Shown: positions 36,179 through 45,487, counted from the stretch's first letter. The stretch is 64,000 nucleotides of DNA from Rugamonas sp. A1-17 (GCA_025548565.1 JAJLPB010000010.1:62001-126000); one strand, 5' to 3'. The notes: a model not told the origin generated them from the letters alone. Program-made: numbers and translations.

Positions 36179-38458
36179 CTATTTGGTCTCGAATGTGGTC
36201 ACGCCATCCCAGTCCGCGCCGGGAGGATGAGCTCGATAATAAGTGATGCGCTCAGTATACAGCGAGTAGAGACTGCGCTCAGGAAATATTGCCTGCAATT
36301 TAACGATAATCTGCATCGCCTGATCCCACTGTTGCATACGAACAGCAGCGAGCGCCGCGTGCCAGCGTTCCAGCTCGTCGCGCGTGGCCGGATCGACATC
36401 TTTGTCCAGAACAATCGGCTCGAAAATCGCCACCGGCTCGTGCTTGCCCTTGACCCGCACCAGGTCCAGCTCGCGGTAGGCGTATTCCGGCGCGGCCGCG
36501 CGGGTGGCCTCGCCCACCGCGATGCCCACGCCGTACACCTTGGTGATGCCCTCCAGCCGCGAGCCCAGGTTCACGGCGTCGCCCATGACGGTGTAGGCGC
36601 GGCGGATCTTCGAGCCCATGTCGCCCACGTGCATCAGGCCGGTGTTCAGGCCGATGCCGATCTTCAGCGGCGGCCAGCCGCGTGCGATGAAGTCCTCGTT
36701 GAGCCGGCGCGCGCTGGCCTGCATCAACAGCGAGGTGGCGACCGCGCGGCTGGCGTGGTCGGGGAAGGCCACCGGCGCGCCCCAGAAGGCCATGACGGCG
36801 TCGCCGATGTACTTGTCGAGCGTGCCGCGGTGGCTGTCGCGGATGTCCTCCGACATCGCCGTCAGGTACAGGTTGATGTATTCGCGCAGCTGTTTGGGCG
36901 TCAGCCCCTCGGAGATGGTGGTGAAGCCGCGCACGTCCACGAACAGCACGGTCAGCTCGCGGCTCTCGCCGTCCATATTGTATTTTTCCGGGTCGTCGGC
37001 CATCTCGGCCACCAGCTCGGGCGCCACGTATTCGCCGAAGCGCGACACCAGCGCCTGCCCTTTCCTCACCTCGAAGAAGTAACCCCACGCCACGTTGAGC
37101 ACGAACACCGAGGCGATCACGATCAGCTGCATGGCCAGGTTGTAGATCAGGTCGAGCGAAGTGTATTCGTAGTAGTTCAGGCCGAAGCTGGCGCCCAGCA
37201 CCAGCACGCCCAGCAGGATGGAGCGCAGCGGCGACAGCGCGGCCAGCGCAAAGCTCAGCAGCAGACCGATCGCCAGGATCTGCCCGGCCTCGATCACGAA
37301 CGCCGTGTAGGAGCGCGACTTGAAGCGGTTGTCGAGGATGGACTTGATGATGTTGGCGTGGATCTCCACGCCCGGATACTCGGCCTTGACCGGCGTGGCG
37401 CGCAGGTCGACCAGGCCGGGCGCGGTGGTGCCGATCAGCACGGCCGTGCCCTTCAGCAGTTCGACCGGCGCGCGGCCGGTCAGCACGTCGGCCGCCGACA
37501 CGTAGCGGAAGGCGCCGCCGGCCGGGCCGCCGGTGCCGCGGAACTGCACCACCGTGGTCATCGCCTCGCCGACCGGGATCACGCGCTGCTTTTTACCCGG
37601 CAGCAGAAAGGTCAGCGCGTCGTAGCCGCCGCTTTCCAGCTGGCTCTGCGACAGCTGGTCGACCGATTCCGTCAGCAGCGGCCGGATCGCCAGCGCCCCC
37701 AGGTACAGCCCGGCCGTGGCCACCGACAGCGACGGATAGTAGTTGTCGCCCACCTGCTGGATCAGGTAGGCCGAGCGCACGATGCCGTCCGGATCGGTGG
37801 ACACGGAAAAACTGCCGCCGCCGGCCGCCGCCCGCTGCAGCACCGGCACGTTGGCCTCGAAGCCGGGGGCGTTGTAGGCGGTCAGCTCGCGGCCGTTCAG
37901 GTCGCGCTCGGAAAACAGCGGCTTGGGCAGCTCGCCCTTGACCTGGTCCGGCGACAGGTTGAAGCCCAGAATCACCGGCTGCCCTTTCAGCGCGGCGGCG
38001 AACAGGCCGTCGTAGTCCAGCGACGGCTTCAGTTCCGCCAGCTTCTGCCGCAGCGCCGGCACGTCGCTCAGTTCCCGGTTGGACAGCTTCTCCAGCACGC
38101 CATAGCCGGAACTGGTGTCCGGCTCGGGGAAGGAGATATCGTAGCCGACCGCCTTGACCTGGTAATGCCCGGTCAGCTGCGAGATCAGCCGCGCCTGCAC
38201 GTTGCGGCTCCACGGGAAGCGGCCGAATTCGGTCAGCGCCTTGCCGTCGATGTCGACGATGACGATGCGCGGGTCCAGCACCGGCGCGGCCAGCTTCATG
38301 CGCTCGCCGGCCAGCAGGTTGTCGAAGCGGGCCACGGCCTCGCTCTCCCAGATGTTGAGCGAGTACAGCACGCCGGCCGCCGTGATCAGCACGCCCAGCA
38401 GCCAGCGCGGTCCGTACTTCAGCAGGACCTTGGTCCACTTGGCGGGGATCAGGCGCAC
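36179..38458 (-). CDS. CHASE2-domain adenylate/guanylate cyclase (class III)
   Basis: A 759-residue membrane cyclase. An N-terminal helix and a large periplasmic CHASE2 sensor (about residues 35-385, e.g. RIVIVDIDGKALTEFGRFPWS and GTAVLIGTTAPGLVDLRATPV) are followed by three membrane helices (about 390-465). The class III catalytic domain (about 500-690) has metal Asp residues in LFVDVRGFTTIS and DKYIGDAVMAFWGAP and the transition-state pair region GIGLNTGLMHVGDMG. Which nucleotide is cyclised is not certain. The start is GTG at 38458 with AAGGAG. It lies 17 nt after the HD-GYP gene on the same strand and upstream of the Tps locus; the 247-nt gap to tpsA shows no gene. Confidence 0.92.
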   Translation of the reverse strand: MRLIPAKWTKVLLKYGPRWLLGVLITAAGVLYSLNIWESEAVARFDNLLAGERMKLAAPVLDPRIVIVDIDGKALTEFGRFPWSRNVQARLISQLTGHYQVKAVGYDISFPEPDTSSGYGVLEKLSNRELSDVPALRQKLAELKPSLDYDGLFAAALKGQPVILGFNLSPDQVKGELPKPLFSERDLNGRELTAYNAPGFEANVPVLQRAAAGGGSFSVSTDPDGIVRSAYLIQQVGDNYYPSLSVATAGLYLGALAIRPLLTESVDQLSQSQLESGGYDALTFLLPGKKQRVIPVGEAMTTVVQFRGTGGPAGGAFRYVSAADVLTGRAPVELLKGTAVLIGTTAPGLVDLRATPVKAEYPGVEIHANIIKSILDNRFKSRSYTAFVIEAGQILAIGLLLSFALAALSPLRSILLGVLVLGASFGLNYYEYTSLDLIYNLAMQLIVIASVFVLNVAWGYFFEVRKGQALVSRFGEYVAPELVAEMADDPEKYNMDGESRELTVLFVDVRGFTTISEGLTPKQLREYINLYLTAMSEDIRDSHRGTLDKYIGDAVMAFWGAPVAFPDHASRAVATSLLMQASARRLNEDFIARGWPPLKIGIGLNTGLMHVGDMGSKIRRAYTVMGDAVNLGSRLEGITKVYGVGIAVGEATRAAAPEYAYRELDLVRVKGKHEPVAIFEPIVLDKDVDPATRDELERWHAALAAVRMQQWDQAMQIIVKLQAIFPERSLYSLYTERITYYRAHPPGADWDGVTTFETK

Positions 38459-38475
38459 GCGCGCTCCTTACGGTA

Positions 38476-40095
38476 TCAAGGTGTATAGCCGGGAATGAGG
38501 GACTCGTCGATGGCGTCGATCTGCTTCTCGTCCATGTTCTTGTGGGCGAACTGCAGATAGATCTTGCTGCGGATGAAGATGTCGAACAGGTCGGGATCGA
38601 TGTGGCCGTTGAGCGAGAAGTTGCCCAGGATGCGCAGCGACTCCGACAGCATCTTGCCCTTTTTATACGGCCGGTCCTTGGCGGTCAGCGCCTCGAAGAT
38701 GTCGGCGATCGCCATCAGCCGCGCCGGCACCGACATCTGGTCCTTGGTCAGCCCGCGCGGATAGCCCTTGCCGTCCACGCGCTCGTGGTGGCCGCCGGCG
38801 TATTCCGGCACGTTCTTCAGGTGCTTGGGCCACGGCAGCGCCTCCAGCATGCGGATCGTCATCGAGATGTGGTTGTTGATCTGCTTGCGCTCGGGCTCGG
38901 TCAAGGTGCCGAACTTGATGGTCAGGTTCATCACCTCGTCGGCGTCGAGGAAGTCGCGTTCGACGCCGTCCGGGCCGGTCCAGCGGCGCTGGGCGATGGC
39001 GCGCACGCGGTCCTGGTCGGCCGTCTGCATGCCCTCGCCGCCGACGTTGGCGGCACGGATGAAGTCGCGGTCGGCGCGCAGCGCGGCCTGTTGCGCGGAC
39101 AGCCCGGCGTCGATGGCGGCGTGGTCGCTGCCCGGCGCCAGCTTGCGTTTCAACGCGGCGATCTCGGCGTCGCGCAGCAGCACCTCGAAGCGGGTGTCGA
39201 TCAGCGCGATGCGATCAAAAATGGTTTCCAGCTTGGTGGCCTTGTCGACCACGTGCACCGGCGTGGTGATCTTGCCGCAATCGTGCAGCAGGCCGGCCAG
39301 CCACAGCTCCTTGCGGTCGGCGTCGGTCATGCGGAACTCGGCCATCGGGCCGGTCTCGGTGTTGTGCACGGCCTCGGCCAGCATCATCGTCAGTTCCGGC
39401 ACGAACTGGCAGTGGCGGCCCGTGTACGGCGATTTTTCATCGATGCCGATGTTGATCAGGTTGACCAGGGCTTCCAGCAGCTCTTCCAACTGGGCGATCA
39501 GGCGCTGGTGCGTGAGCGCCACCGCGCCCTGCGCCGCCAGCGCCTCGATGAAGCGCTGGTCGGTCTGGGTGAAGGCGCGGATGGCGCCGGTGTCCTTGTC
39601 CTTGGCGTTGATCAGCTGCAGCACGCCGACCAGCTCGCCCTCGTGGTCGCTCATCGGCACCGTCAGGAACGATTGCGAATGGTAGTGGCGCAGCTGGTCG
39701 AACTTGACCATGCCGGAAAAGTTGAAGACGTCGGCCTTATAGACGTCCTCGATGTTGACCGACAGGCCGAAGTGCGCCGCGTAGGCCGCCACCGAGGCCA
39801 GGTTCTTGTCGCCGTTGTCGTCGAACAGCGGCACGCCCGGCGCCGAGATCGGCTGGCCGCTGACGCCGCCCTGGTGGGTCTGCAGCGTGTCGTTGATCAG
39901 GATGGCGAAATCGAGGTGACGCTTGTCCTCGCTGGGGCGGTACAGGGTGCCGCCGTCGGCGTTGGTCATGCTCTTGGCCACGATCAGGATGCGCTCCAAC
40001 AGCGTATCGGTGTCGTGGCTGCTGCCCAGCTGGACGCTCAGCTCGGTCAACTGGTCGAGCCGCTGTGCGACCTGGATTTGATTCAACTCTTGCAT
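38476..40095 (-). CDS. GAF-HD-GYP domain protein (probable cyclic-di-GMP phosphodiesterase)
   Basis: A 539-residue cytoplasmic protein. The GAF domain is at about residues 20-205 (DADGGTLYRPSEDKRHLDFAIL-like, FLTVPMSDHEGELVGVLQLIN). The HD-GYP domain follows: HD pair in GLLHDCGKITTP (residues 271-272), H409 in NNHISM, HHERVDGKGYPRGL (436-449). The signature residues are intact, so activity against c-di-GMP is likely. About 105 extra residues lie between the HD pair and the next His, where typical members have about 30. The ATG at 40095 was chosen because the 29 residues before it do not look like the domain; the frame is open to 40182. Confidence 0.9.
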   Translation of the reverse strand: MQELNQIQVAQRLDQLTELSVQLGSSHDTDTLLERILIVAKSMTNADGGTLYRPSEDKRHLDFAILINDTLQTHQGGVSGQPISAPGVPLFDDNGDKNLASVAAYAAHFGLSVNIEDVYKADVFNFSGMVKFDQLRHYHSQSFLTVPMSDHEGELVGVLQLINAKDKDTGAIRAFTQTDQRFIEALAAQGAVALTHQRLIAQLEELLEALVNLINIGIDEKSPYTGRHCQFVPELTMMLAEAVHNTETGPMAEFRMTDADRKELWLAGLLHDCGKITTPVHVVDKATKLETIFDRIALIDTRFEVLLRDAEIAALKRKLAPGSDHAAIDAGLSAQQAALRADRDFIRAANVGGEGMQTADQDRVRAIAQRRWTGPDGVERDFLDADEVMNLTIKFGTLTEPERKQINNHISMTIRMLEALPWPKHLKNVPEYAGGHHERVDGKGYPRGLTKDQMSVPARLMAIADIFEALTAKDRPYKKGKMLSESLRILGNFSLNGHIDPDLFDIFIRSKIYLQFAHKNMDEKQIDAIDESLIPGYTP

Positions 40096-40220
40096 GATTG
40101 CTTTTTCACTAGCGGTTGAATGGACTGGCGTCAAGCGCACTAAAGAAGTGTAGCCGCAGCGCAAGCTGTTGTACATCAACAAATGCTAGCCACGACAAAT
40201 TTACCATGGGCAGTGTCGGG

Positions 40221-40243
40221 TTTTTCCCTGTTATAGGGAAAAA
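40221..40243. repeat. Small inverted repeat before the MBL gene
   Basis: TTTTTCCCT (40221-40229) and AGGGAAAAA (40235-40243) with a 5-nt loop, in the 194-nt gap between the divergent HD-GYP and MBL genes. It could be an operator for both, but could also be a fortuitous AT-rich hairpin. Confidence 0.5.
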
Positions 40244-40289
40244 AAGTTATCATCAATCGGCGTATCGAGCTAAAAAACAGGGATTGAGT

Positions 40290-41186
40290 ATGAAATTTAT
40301 TTTTTGGGGAGTGCGCGGTTCCATTCCCTCCCCCGGACCGCGCACCGCGCGCTACGGCGGCAACACCACGTGCATCGAGGTACGCACCGATGACAACACC
40401 CTGATCGTCATCGACGGCGGCACCGGCATTTTTTCGCTGGCGCAATCGCTGTTGCAAAACAAGACCACGCCTATTCACGCCAACATCTTCATCACCCACA
40501 GCCACTGGGACCACATCCACGGCCTGCCCTTCTTCACGCCGCTGTTCGTGCGCGACAGCCGCGTGCGCCTGCACGGCGTGACCGACCCGGTGACCGGCAA
40601 CGGCATCGAACACGTGATGGGCGTGCAGCTGCAAAACAGTTATTTCCCGGTCAGCGAAACGCAGATGGACGCCACCATCGAATACCGGACGCTCGCCATC
40701 GGCGAGCCCATTCAAGTGGGCGACGCCACCGTGCACAACGTGGTGATGAACCATCCGGTGACCGACCTTGGCTATCGTATCGAATGCAACGGCAAGTCGG
40801 TGTTCTTCACCGGCGACCACGAGCCGCACTACAACATCCACCCGCCCGGCCACCCGGAGCACGCCCCCTACCAGCAATGGATGGAAGAGCGCAACGCCGC
40901 CATCGACGCCACCGTGCAAGGGGTCGACGCGCTGATCGTCGACTGCTCCTACACCCGCGAGGAATATCCGGCCAAGCAGGGCTGGGGCCACGGCACCTTC
41001 GACTCGGCGTTCTCGCTGGCGCTGCGCACCGGCGCCAAAGCGCTATACTGCACCCATCATGAACCGACCCGCAGCGACGACGAACTCGAAGCCGTGTTCG
41101 CCGAGGTGATGGCGCGCCATGCGCCGCTGCTGGGCGACCTGAAAGTCTTCCTCGCTTACGAAGGCATGGAAGTCCATCTGACCTAG
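40290..41186 (+). CDS. Metallo-beta-lactamase-fold hydrolase
   Basis: A 298-residue soluble enzyme of the MBL superfamily. The opening MKFIFWGVRGSIPSPGP and GGNTTCIEV are typical of the RNase Z/phosphodiesterase-like branch. The metal motif is THSHWDHIHGLPF, and further ligands are likely His of VMNHPVTDLG, Asp of FFTGDHEPH and His of THHEP. Related proteins cleave phosphodiesters, including cyclic nucleotides, but the substrate is not known here. The start at 40290 has AGGGA upstream. It is 10 nt before the GspE-like gene and divergent from the HD-GYP gene. Confidence 0.88.
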   Translation: MKFIFWGVRGSIPSPGPRTARYGGNTTCIEVRTDDNTLIVIDGGTGIFSLAQSLLQNKTTPIHANIFITHSHWDHIHGLPFFTPLFVRDSRVRLHGVTDPVTGNGIEHVMGVQLQNSYFPVSETQMDATIEYRTLAIGEPIQVGDATVHNVVMNHPVTDLGYRIECNGKSVFFTGDHEPHYNIHPPGHPEHAPYQQWMEERNAAIDATVQGVDALIVDCSYTREEYPAKQGWGHGTFDSAFSLALRTGAKALYCTHHEPTRSDDELEAVFAEVMARHAPLLGDLKVFLAYEGMEVHLT

Positions 41187-41196
41187 CGAGGGCACC

Positions 41197-43554
41197 ATGA
41201 ACGACGCCGGCCTCCCCAGTCCACACCCCAGCGATGTCGACCTGCGGCTGGCGTTCTTTCAGAAGCTGCAAACCGTCACCACCAAGATCCACGCCACCAG
41301 CAACCTCGACGAGATCATGCTCGACCTGGGCATGGAGTTCTGCGACTTGTTCAACTGCGACCGCTTCACGCTGTACGCGATGGACCATGAAAAGGACTAC
41401 ATCGTCTCCAAGGTCAAGACCGGGCTGACCTCGTTCCGCGACCTCAAGCTGGCGGTCACGCCCGCCTCCATCGCCGGCTACGTCGCGCTGACCCGCAAGA
41501 CGGTCAACATCGCCGACGTCTACGACCAGGCCGAGCTGGCGCGCTACTCGCCGGAGTTGCGCTTCCAGCAGGGCGTGGACCAGCGCACCGGCTACCGCAC
41601 CAAGCAGATGCTGGTGGCGCCGCTGATCGCGGTGCAGTCGCGCGAGCTGCTGGGCGTGGTCCAGTTCATCAACAACCGCGACCGCGCGCCGTTCTCCGCC
41701 ATCGCCGAGGCCGGCGTGAAGGAATTGTGCGAGACGCTGTCGGTGGCCTTCAGCCAGCGCATGAAGCCACCGCAAATGATAAAGACCAAATATGACGGGC
41801 TGGTGACGGACGCGGTGCTGTCGGCGCCCGAGCTGGAGCTGGCCACGCGCGCGGCGCGCAAGAAGGAGGTCGATGTCGAGGACGTGCTGATCGACGAATT
41901 CCAGGTCAAGCCGGCGGCCATCGGCGCCTCGCTGGAGCGCCACTTCGGCGTGCCGTACGAGCACTTCCGCGCGGACCGCATCAAGCCGGTGGAACTGCTG
42001 CGCAACCTCAAGCGCCAATACATCGAGGAGTCGGGCTGGATGCCGCTGGAGGATGGCAAGGACGGCATGCTGGTGGTGGCGCTTGACCCCGAGCGCGTGG
42101 CCAACACCCACATCGTCAACCAGATCTTCCCCAAGGCCAAGCCGGTGCTGCGCGTGACCAGCAACCGCGAGTTCCGCCAGATGATCGAGCACTTCTTCGG
42201 CGCGGCCGGCGACAGCGGCAGCGTCGGCGAGCTGCTGTCGGGCATGGACGACGACGACGGCGATGCCGAGGGCGGTTCGGCCGAAGTGTCGGAGGCGGTC
42301 GAGAACGAGCTGGTCAAGCTGCTCAACAAGATCATCGTCGACGCCTACCGCCAGGGCGTGTCGGACATCCACATCGAACCGCTGCCGGGCAAGGGCAAGA
42401 CCGGCATCCGCTTCCGCAAGGACGGCACGCTGGTGCCCTACATCGAGATCCCGGCCGCCTACCGCAGCGCGCTGGTGGCGCGCGTGAAGATCATGTGCGA
42501 CCTCGACATCTCCGAGCGGCGCAAGCCGCAGGACGGCAAGATCAAGTTCAAGAAATACGGCCCGCTGGACATCGAGCTGCGGGTGGCGACCATCCCCTCG
42601 TCCGGCGGCGTCGAGGACATCGTCATGCGCATCCTGGCGGCCGGCGAGCCGATCCCGCTCGACAAGCTGGGCGTGCTGCCGTTCAACCTGGAGCGCCTGC
42701 GCGCCACCATCGAGAAACCGTATGGCCTGTTTTTCGTCTGCGGCCCGACCGGCTCCGGCAAGACCACCACGCTGCACTCGGTGCTGAACTACCTGAACAC
42801 GCCGGACACCAAGATCTGGACCGCCGAGGATCCGGTCGAGATCACGCAGAAAGGCTTGCGCCAGGTGCAGGTCAACCGCAAGGCCGGGCTGGACTTCGCC
42901 ACCGTGATGCGGGCCTTCCTGCGCGCCGACCCGGACATCATCATGGTCGGCGAGATGCGCGACAAGGAAACCGTCGGCATGGGCATCGAAGCCTCATTGA
43001 CGGGCCACCTGGTGTTCGCCACGCTGCACACCAACAGCGCGCCGGAATCGATCGTGCGGCTGCTGGACATGGGCATGGACCCGTTCAACTTCGCCGACGC
43101 GCTGCTGGGCATCCTGGCGCAGCGGCTGGCCAAGCGCCTGTGCGGCAAGTGCAAGCAGGCGTACCAGCCAGGCGAGGAGGAACTGAACCTGCTGCTGACG
43201 GAGTTCTGCGAAGAGCTGCAAAGCACGGAGAGTTTTCTCAAGGACGCCGCCGCCGGCCGCGCCGCCGTGCTGGCGGGCTGGCGCAAGCGCTACGCCAAGG
43301 ATGGCAAGTTCACGCTGTACCGCGCCATCGGCTGCGACGAGTGCAACAAGGGCTACAAGGGACGCGTCGGCCTGCACGAGCTGATGATCGGCACCGACAA
43401 GGTCAAGAAGCTGCTACAGGAACATGCGCGCGTGGCTCAGCTGCTGGCGGCCGCGCTGGAGGACGGCATGCTGACATTGAAGATGGACGGCATCGAGAAA
43501 GTCCTGCTGGGCATCACCGACATCAAGATGGTGCGGGCGGTCTGCATCAAGTAG
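41197..43554 (+). CDS. GspE/PilB-family secretion ATPase with N-terminal GAF domain
   Basis: A 785-residue hexameric-type ATPase. The first 190 residues form a GAF sensor domain (ATSNLDEIMLDLGMEF, RTKQMLVAPLIAVQSRELLG). A MshEN/T2SSE-N domain follows (about 220-330), then the ATPase: Walker A GPTGSGKT (residues 516-523), Asp box, Walker B DPDIIMVGEMRD and His box TLHTNSA. The zinc site uses C649, C652, C713 and C716. MshEN domains in related ATPases bind cyclic-di-GMP. No other type II secretion or pilus gene is nearby, so its machine is elsewhere or unknown. The GAF fusion is unusual. Confidence 0.92.
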   Translation: MNDAGLPSPHPSDVDLRLAFFQKLQTVTTKIHATSNLDEIMLDLGMEFCDLFNCDRFTLYAMDHEKDYIVSKVKTGLTSFRDLKLAVTPASIAGYVALTRKTVNIADVYDQAELARYSPELRFQQGVDQRTGYRTKQMLVAPLIAVQSRELLGVVQFINNRDRAPFSAIAEAGVKELCETLSVAFSQRMKPPQMIKTKYDGLVTDAVLSAPELELATRAARKKEVDVEDVLIDEFQVKPAAIGASLERHFGVPYEHFRADRIKPVELLRNLKRQYIEESGWMPLEDGKDGMLVVALDPERVANTHIVNQIFPKAKPVLRVTSNREFRQMIEHFFGAAGDSGSVGELLSGMDDDDGDAEGGSAEVSEAVENELVKLLNKIIVDAYRQGVSDIHIEPLPGKGKTGIRFRKDGTLVPYIEIPAAYRSALVARVKIMCDLDISERRKPQDGKIKFKKYGPLDIELRVATIPSSGGVEDIVMRILAAGEPIPLDKLGVLPFNLERLRATIEKPYGLFFVCGPTGSGKTTTLHSVLNYLNTPDTKIWTAEDPVEITQKGLRQVQVNRKAGLDFATVMRAFLRADPDIIMVGEMRDKETVGMGIEASLTGHLVFATLHTNSAPESIVRLLDMGMDPFNFADALLGILAQRLAKRLCGKCKQAYQPGEEELNLLLTEFCEELQSTESFLKDAAAGRAAVLAGWRKRYAKDGKFTLYRAIGCDECNKGYKGRVGLHELMIGTDKVKKLLQEHARVAQLLAAALEDGMLTLKMDGIEKVLLGITDIKMVRAVCIK

Positions 43555-44030
43555 GCGCGCTTGCCGTTGCGCGGCACGGCGCGTCGGTCGGCCAGCGCGC
43601 GCAGGCGCGACAGGCCGGCCTTGAGGTTGAACGAACGGCCGGCCAGCAGCGCGTCCACCAGTTGCGTGGCCATCGACAATGCCGGCGCGGCGGCGCCCCT
43701 GGCCGAATACGGCAGCACCAGGCGGTAGCGGTCGCGCATGCGCGGCACCACGCCGACGAATCCCAGCGTCACTTCGTTGCAGGCCAGCCGGCGCAATTCC
43801 AGCGCCACCTGCTGTACCAGCGGCACCAGCGGCGGCAGGTCGTCGCAGCGCTTGCCCACCAGGCCGCGCTGGCGCCGCAGGCCAGGCAGGGCCGCCAGCA
43901 AACGGCGCTCCAGCGCCTTCATGGCGGCGGGTGTGGGCGGGTCACGGTCCAATTCGAGAATGCCGAGCAGGCAGGGTTGGGAGGAATAACGGTTGCCGCT
44001 GGCAAGGTAGCGCTGATCGATGATACGCAT
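43437..44030 (-). CDS. Stand-alone cyanophycin-synthetase N-terminal-domain-like protein
   Basis: A 197-residue ORF whose body resembles only the N-terminal domain of cyanophycin synthetase: MRIIDQRYLASGNRYSSQ at the start, LLAALPGL, PLVQQVALELRRLACNEVTLGF, YRLVLPYS and a final helical pair. The ATP-grasp and Mur-ligase-like domains of a full enzyme (about 870 residues) are absent. The last 40 codons run antisense to the end of the GspE-like gene (118-nt overlap) and have no family resemblance, so the gene may be a 5' remnant that has captured a new stop. AAAGGAGA precedes the ATG at 44030 by about ten bases. Identification is by eye. Confidence 0.55.
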   Translation of the reverse strand: MRIIDQRYLASGNRYSSQPCLLGILELDRDPPTPAAMKALERRLLAALPGLRRQRGLVGKRCDDLPPLVPLVQQVALELRRLACNEVTLGFVGVVPRMRDRYRLVLPYSARGAAAPALSMATQLVDALLAGRSFNLKAGLSRLRALADRRAVPRNGKRAYLMQTARTILMSVMPSRTFSMPSIFNVSMPSSSAAASS

Positions 44031-44157
44031 AATCGGCCATCTCCTTTTTATGAAACGAGCAACATGATGGCAAACTTCGGGCCGACGCGGAAGCGGCGCA
44101 CCCGCCATCCGCATGTAAGACCATGCCGACAGCTAACGTGCGCTTAAGCCTTGCGTG

Positions 44158-44619
44158 CTATCCCAATTGTTTTTCGAAACAGACGGCCAGCGGGTTGCCG
44201 ATGTATTTGCCGTAGTTGGCGATGCGGTGGTAGCCGCGCGCTTCGTAGAAATCGACGGCGCGGCGGTTGACCAGGCGCGTCTCCAGCCACAGGGCCTGGT
44301 AGCCCAGCGCCTGCGCCTGCTCTTCCAGGAAGCGCAGCACAGCGCTGCCGACGCCGCTGGTGCCGTGGCGCGCGTACATGCGCTTGATCTCGGCCACGCC
44401 CGGCTCCAGCGGACGCAGCGCGCCGCAGCCGAGCGCCACGCCGGCGCGGTCGCGCGCCACCACGAAGCGGCCCGCCGGGCCGCACACGTCTTCGATGTCG
44501 AACGAGGCGTTGCCGCTGTCGCCGGTGATCGCCTCCAGCGCGGTCGACAATTCCTCCATCAACAACAGGGAGTCGCGGGCGGTGGGGTCTTCGGTCTGGA
44601 GTTGGATGTCGGTATGCAT
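44158..44619 (-). CDS. GNAT-family N-acetyltransferase
   Basis: A 153-residue acetyltransferase. The acetyl-CoA loop is in RHGTSGVGSAVLRFLEEQA, preceded by the beta-4 strand VAEIKRMYA, and the C-terminal part has LWLETRLVNRRAVDFYEARGY, a standard GNAT motif B. Substrate unknown. It starts 11 nt after the metallophosphoesterase gene on the same strand, without a clear ribosome site of its own, so it is probably expressed by coupling. Confidence 0.9.
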   Translation of the reverse strand: MHTDIQLQTEDPTARDSLLLMEELSTALEAITGDSGNASFDIEDVCGPAGRFVVARDRAGVALGCGALRPLEPGVAEIKRMYARHGTSGVGSAVLRFLEEQAQALGYQALWLETRLVNRRAVDFYEARGYHRIANYGKYIGNPLAVCFEKQLG

Positions 44620-44629
44620 GGTGCGCAGA

Positions 44630-45487
44630 TTATTGCACAGTACAGATCACCAGTTCCGGATCGGCGTTGATGCGCACCGGAATGCGGCTGCAGCCCACGC
44701 CGCGACTGACGATCAGGTCGCCGTTGCCGTGCATCGGGAAACGTCCGTAATGGTAGGGACGCGACAGCGGGCCGGCCGGCAGCACCAGCGGCGTGCCGTC
44801 GCGCAGCGCGATCTGGCCGCCGTGCGTGTGGCCGGCGAAAGCGACGTCGTATTGGCTGCCGTCGAGATACAGCAGACCGTCCGGCGCGTGCATCAGCAGC
44901 ACGCGCACTGTGTCGGCGTCGGCGCCGGCGAAGGTGGCGGCGCCGTCGGGCTCGCCGGTCCAGGGATCGTCCATGCCGCAGATGGCGACGTTGCCGAACG
45001 GCGCCGGCAGCGCCAGCGCGCGGTTGACCAGCATCCGCACGCCGGCCGCCTCGAAGCGGCGGCAGATGTCGCCGTCGTCGGTGGACAGGTCGTGATTGCC
45101 CAGCACGGCGAACTTGCCCAACGGCGGCCGGCACGCCGCCAGCGCCGGAGACAACACCGCCGCGTTGGCGGCCGGGCCGGACACGTAGTCGCCGCCCATC
45201 AGCAGGACGTCCGGCTGCTCGGCGTCGATGCGCTCGAACAGGTCCCGGAAGATGCCGGCGTGGGTCGGCGGGCCGGCGTGGAAATCGGAAGCAAACGCGA
45301 TCTTGAGCGGGCGCGGCAGGCGTTTGGCGGCCGGCAGCGCGATCGCGTGTCGCGTCACGCCTAAGCGGCCGTGCAGGCGGCAATGGTAGCTCAGCGCGCT
45401 CACCACGCCGCCCATCAGGACGACGTTGACCAACGCCTCCAGCCTGCTCCGGCGCGGTGAGAAATGTTTGCTGCGGGGGACTATCAT
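44630..45487 (-). CDS. Calcineurin-like metallophosphoesterase (YkuE/YaeI type)
   Basis: A 285-residue two-metal phosphoesterase. The five family motifs appear in order: ASDFHAG, GGDYVSG, LGNHD, LLMHAPD and GHTHGGQ. An N-terminal hydrophobic stretch (VNVVLMGGVVSALSY) could be a membrane anchor or uncleaved signal. The closest well-known relatives include YaeI/YkuE phosphodiesterases and UDP-diacylglucosamine hydrolase-like proteins. The substrate is unknown. First gene of an apparent operon with the GNAT gene. Confidence 0.9.
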   Translation of the reverse strand: MIVPRSKHFSPRRSRLEALVNVVLMGGVVSALSYHCRLHGRLGVTRHAIALPAAKRLPRPLKIAFASDFHAGPPTHAGIFRDLFERIDAEQPDVLLMGGDYVSGPAANAAVLSPALAACRPPLGKFAVLGNHDLSTDDGDICRRFEAAGVRMLVNRALALPAPFGNVAICGMDDPWTGEPDGAATFAGADADTVRVLLMHAPDGLLYLDGSQYDVAFAGHTHGGQIALRDGTPLVLPAGPLSRPYHYGRFPMHGNGDLIVSRGVGCSRIPVRINADPELVICTVQ

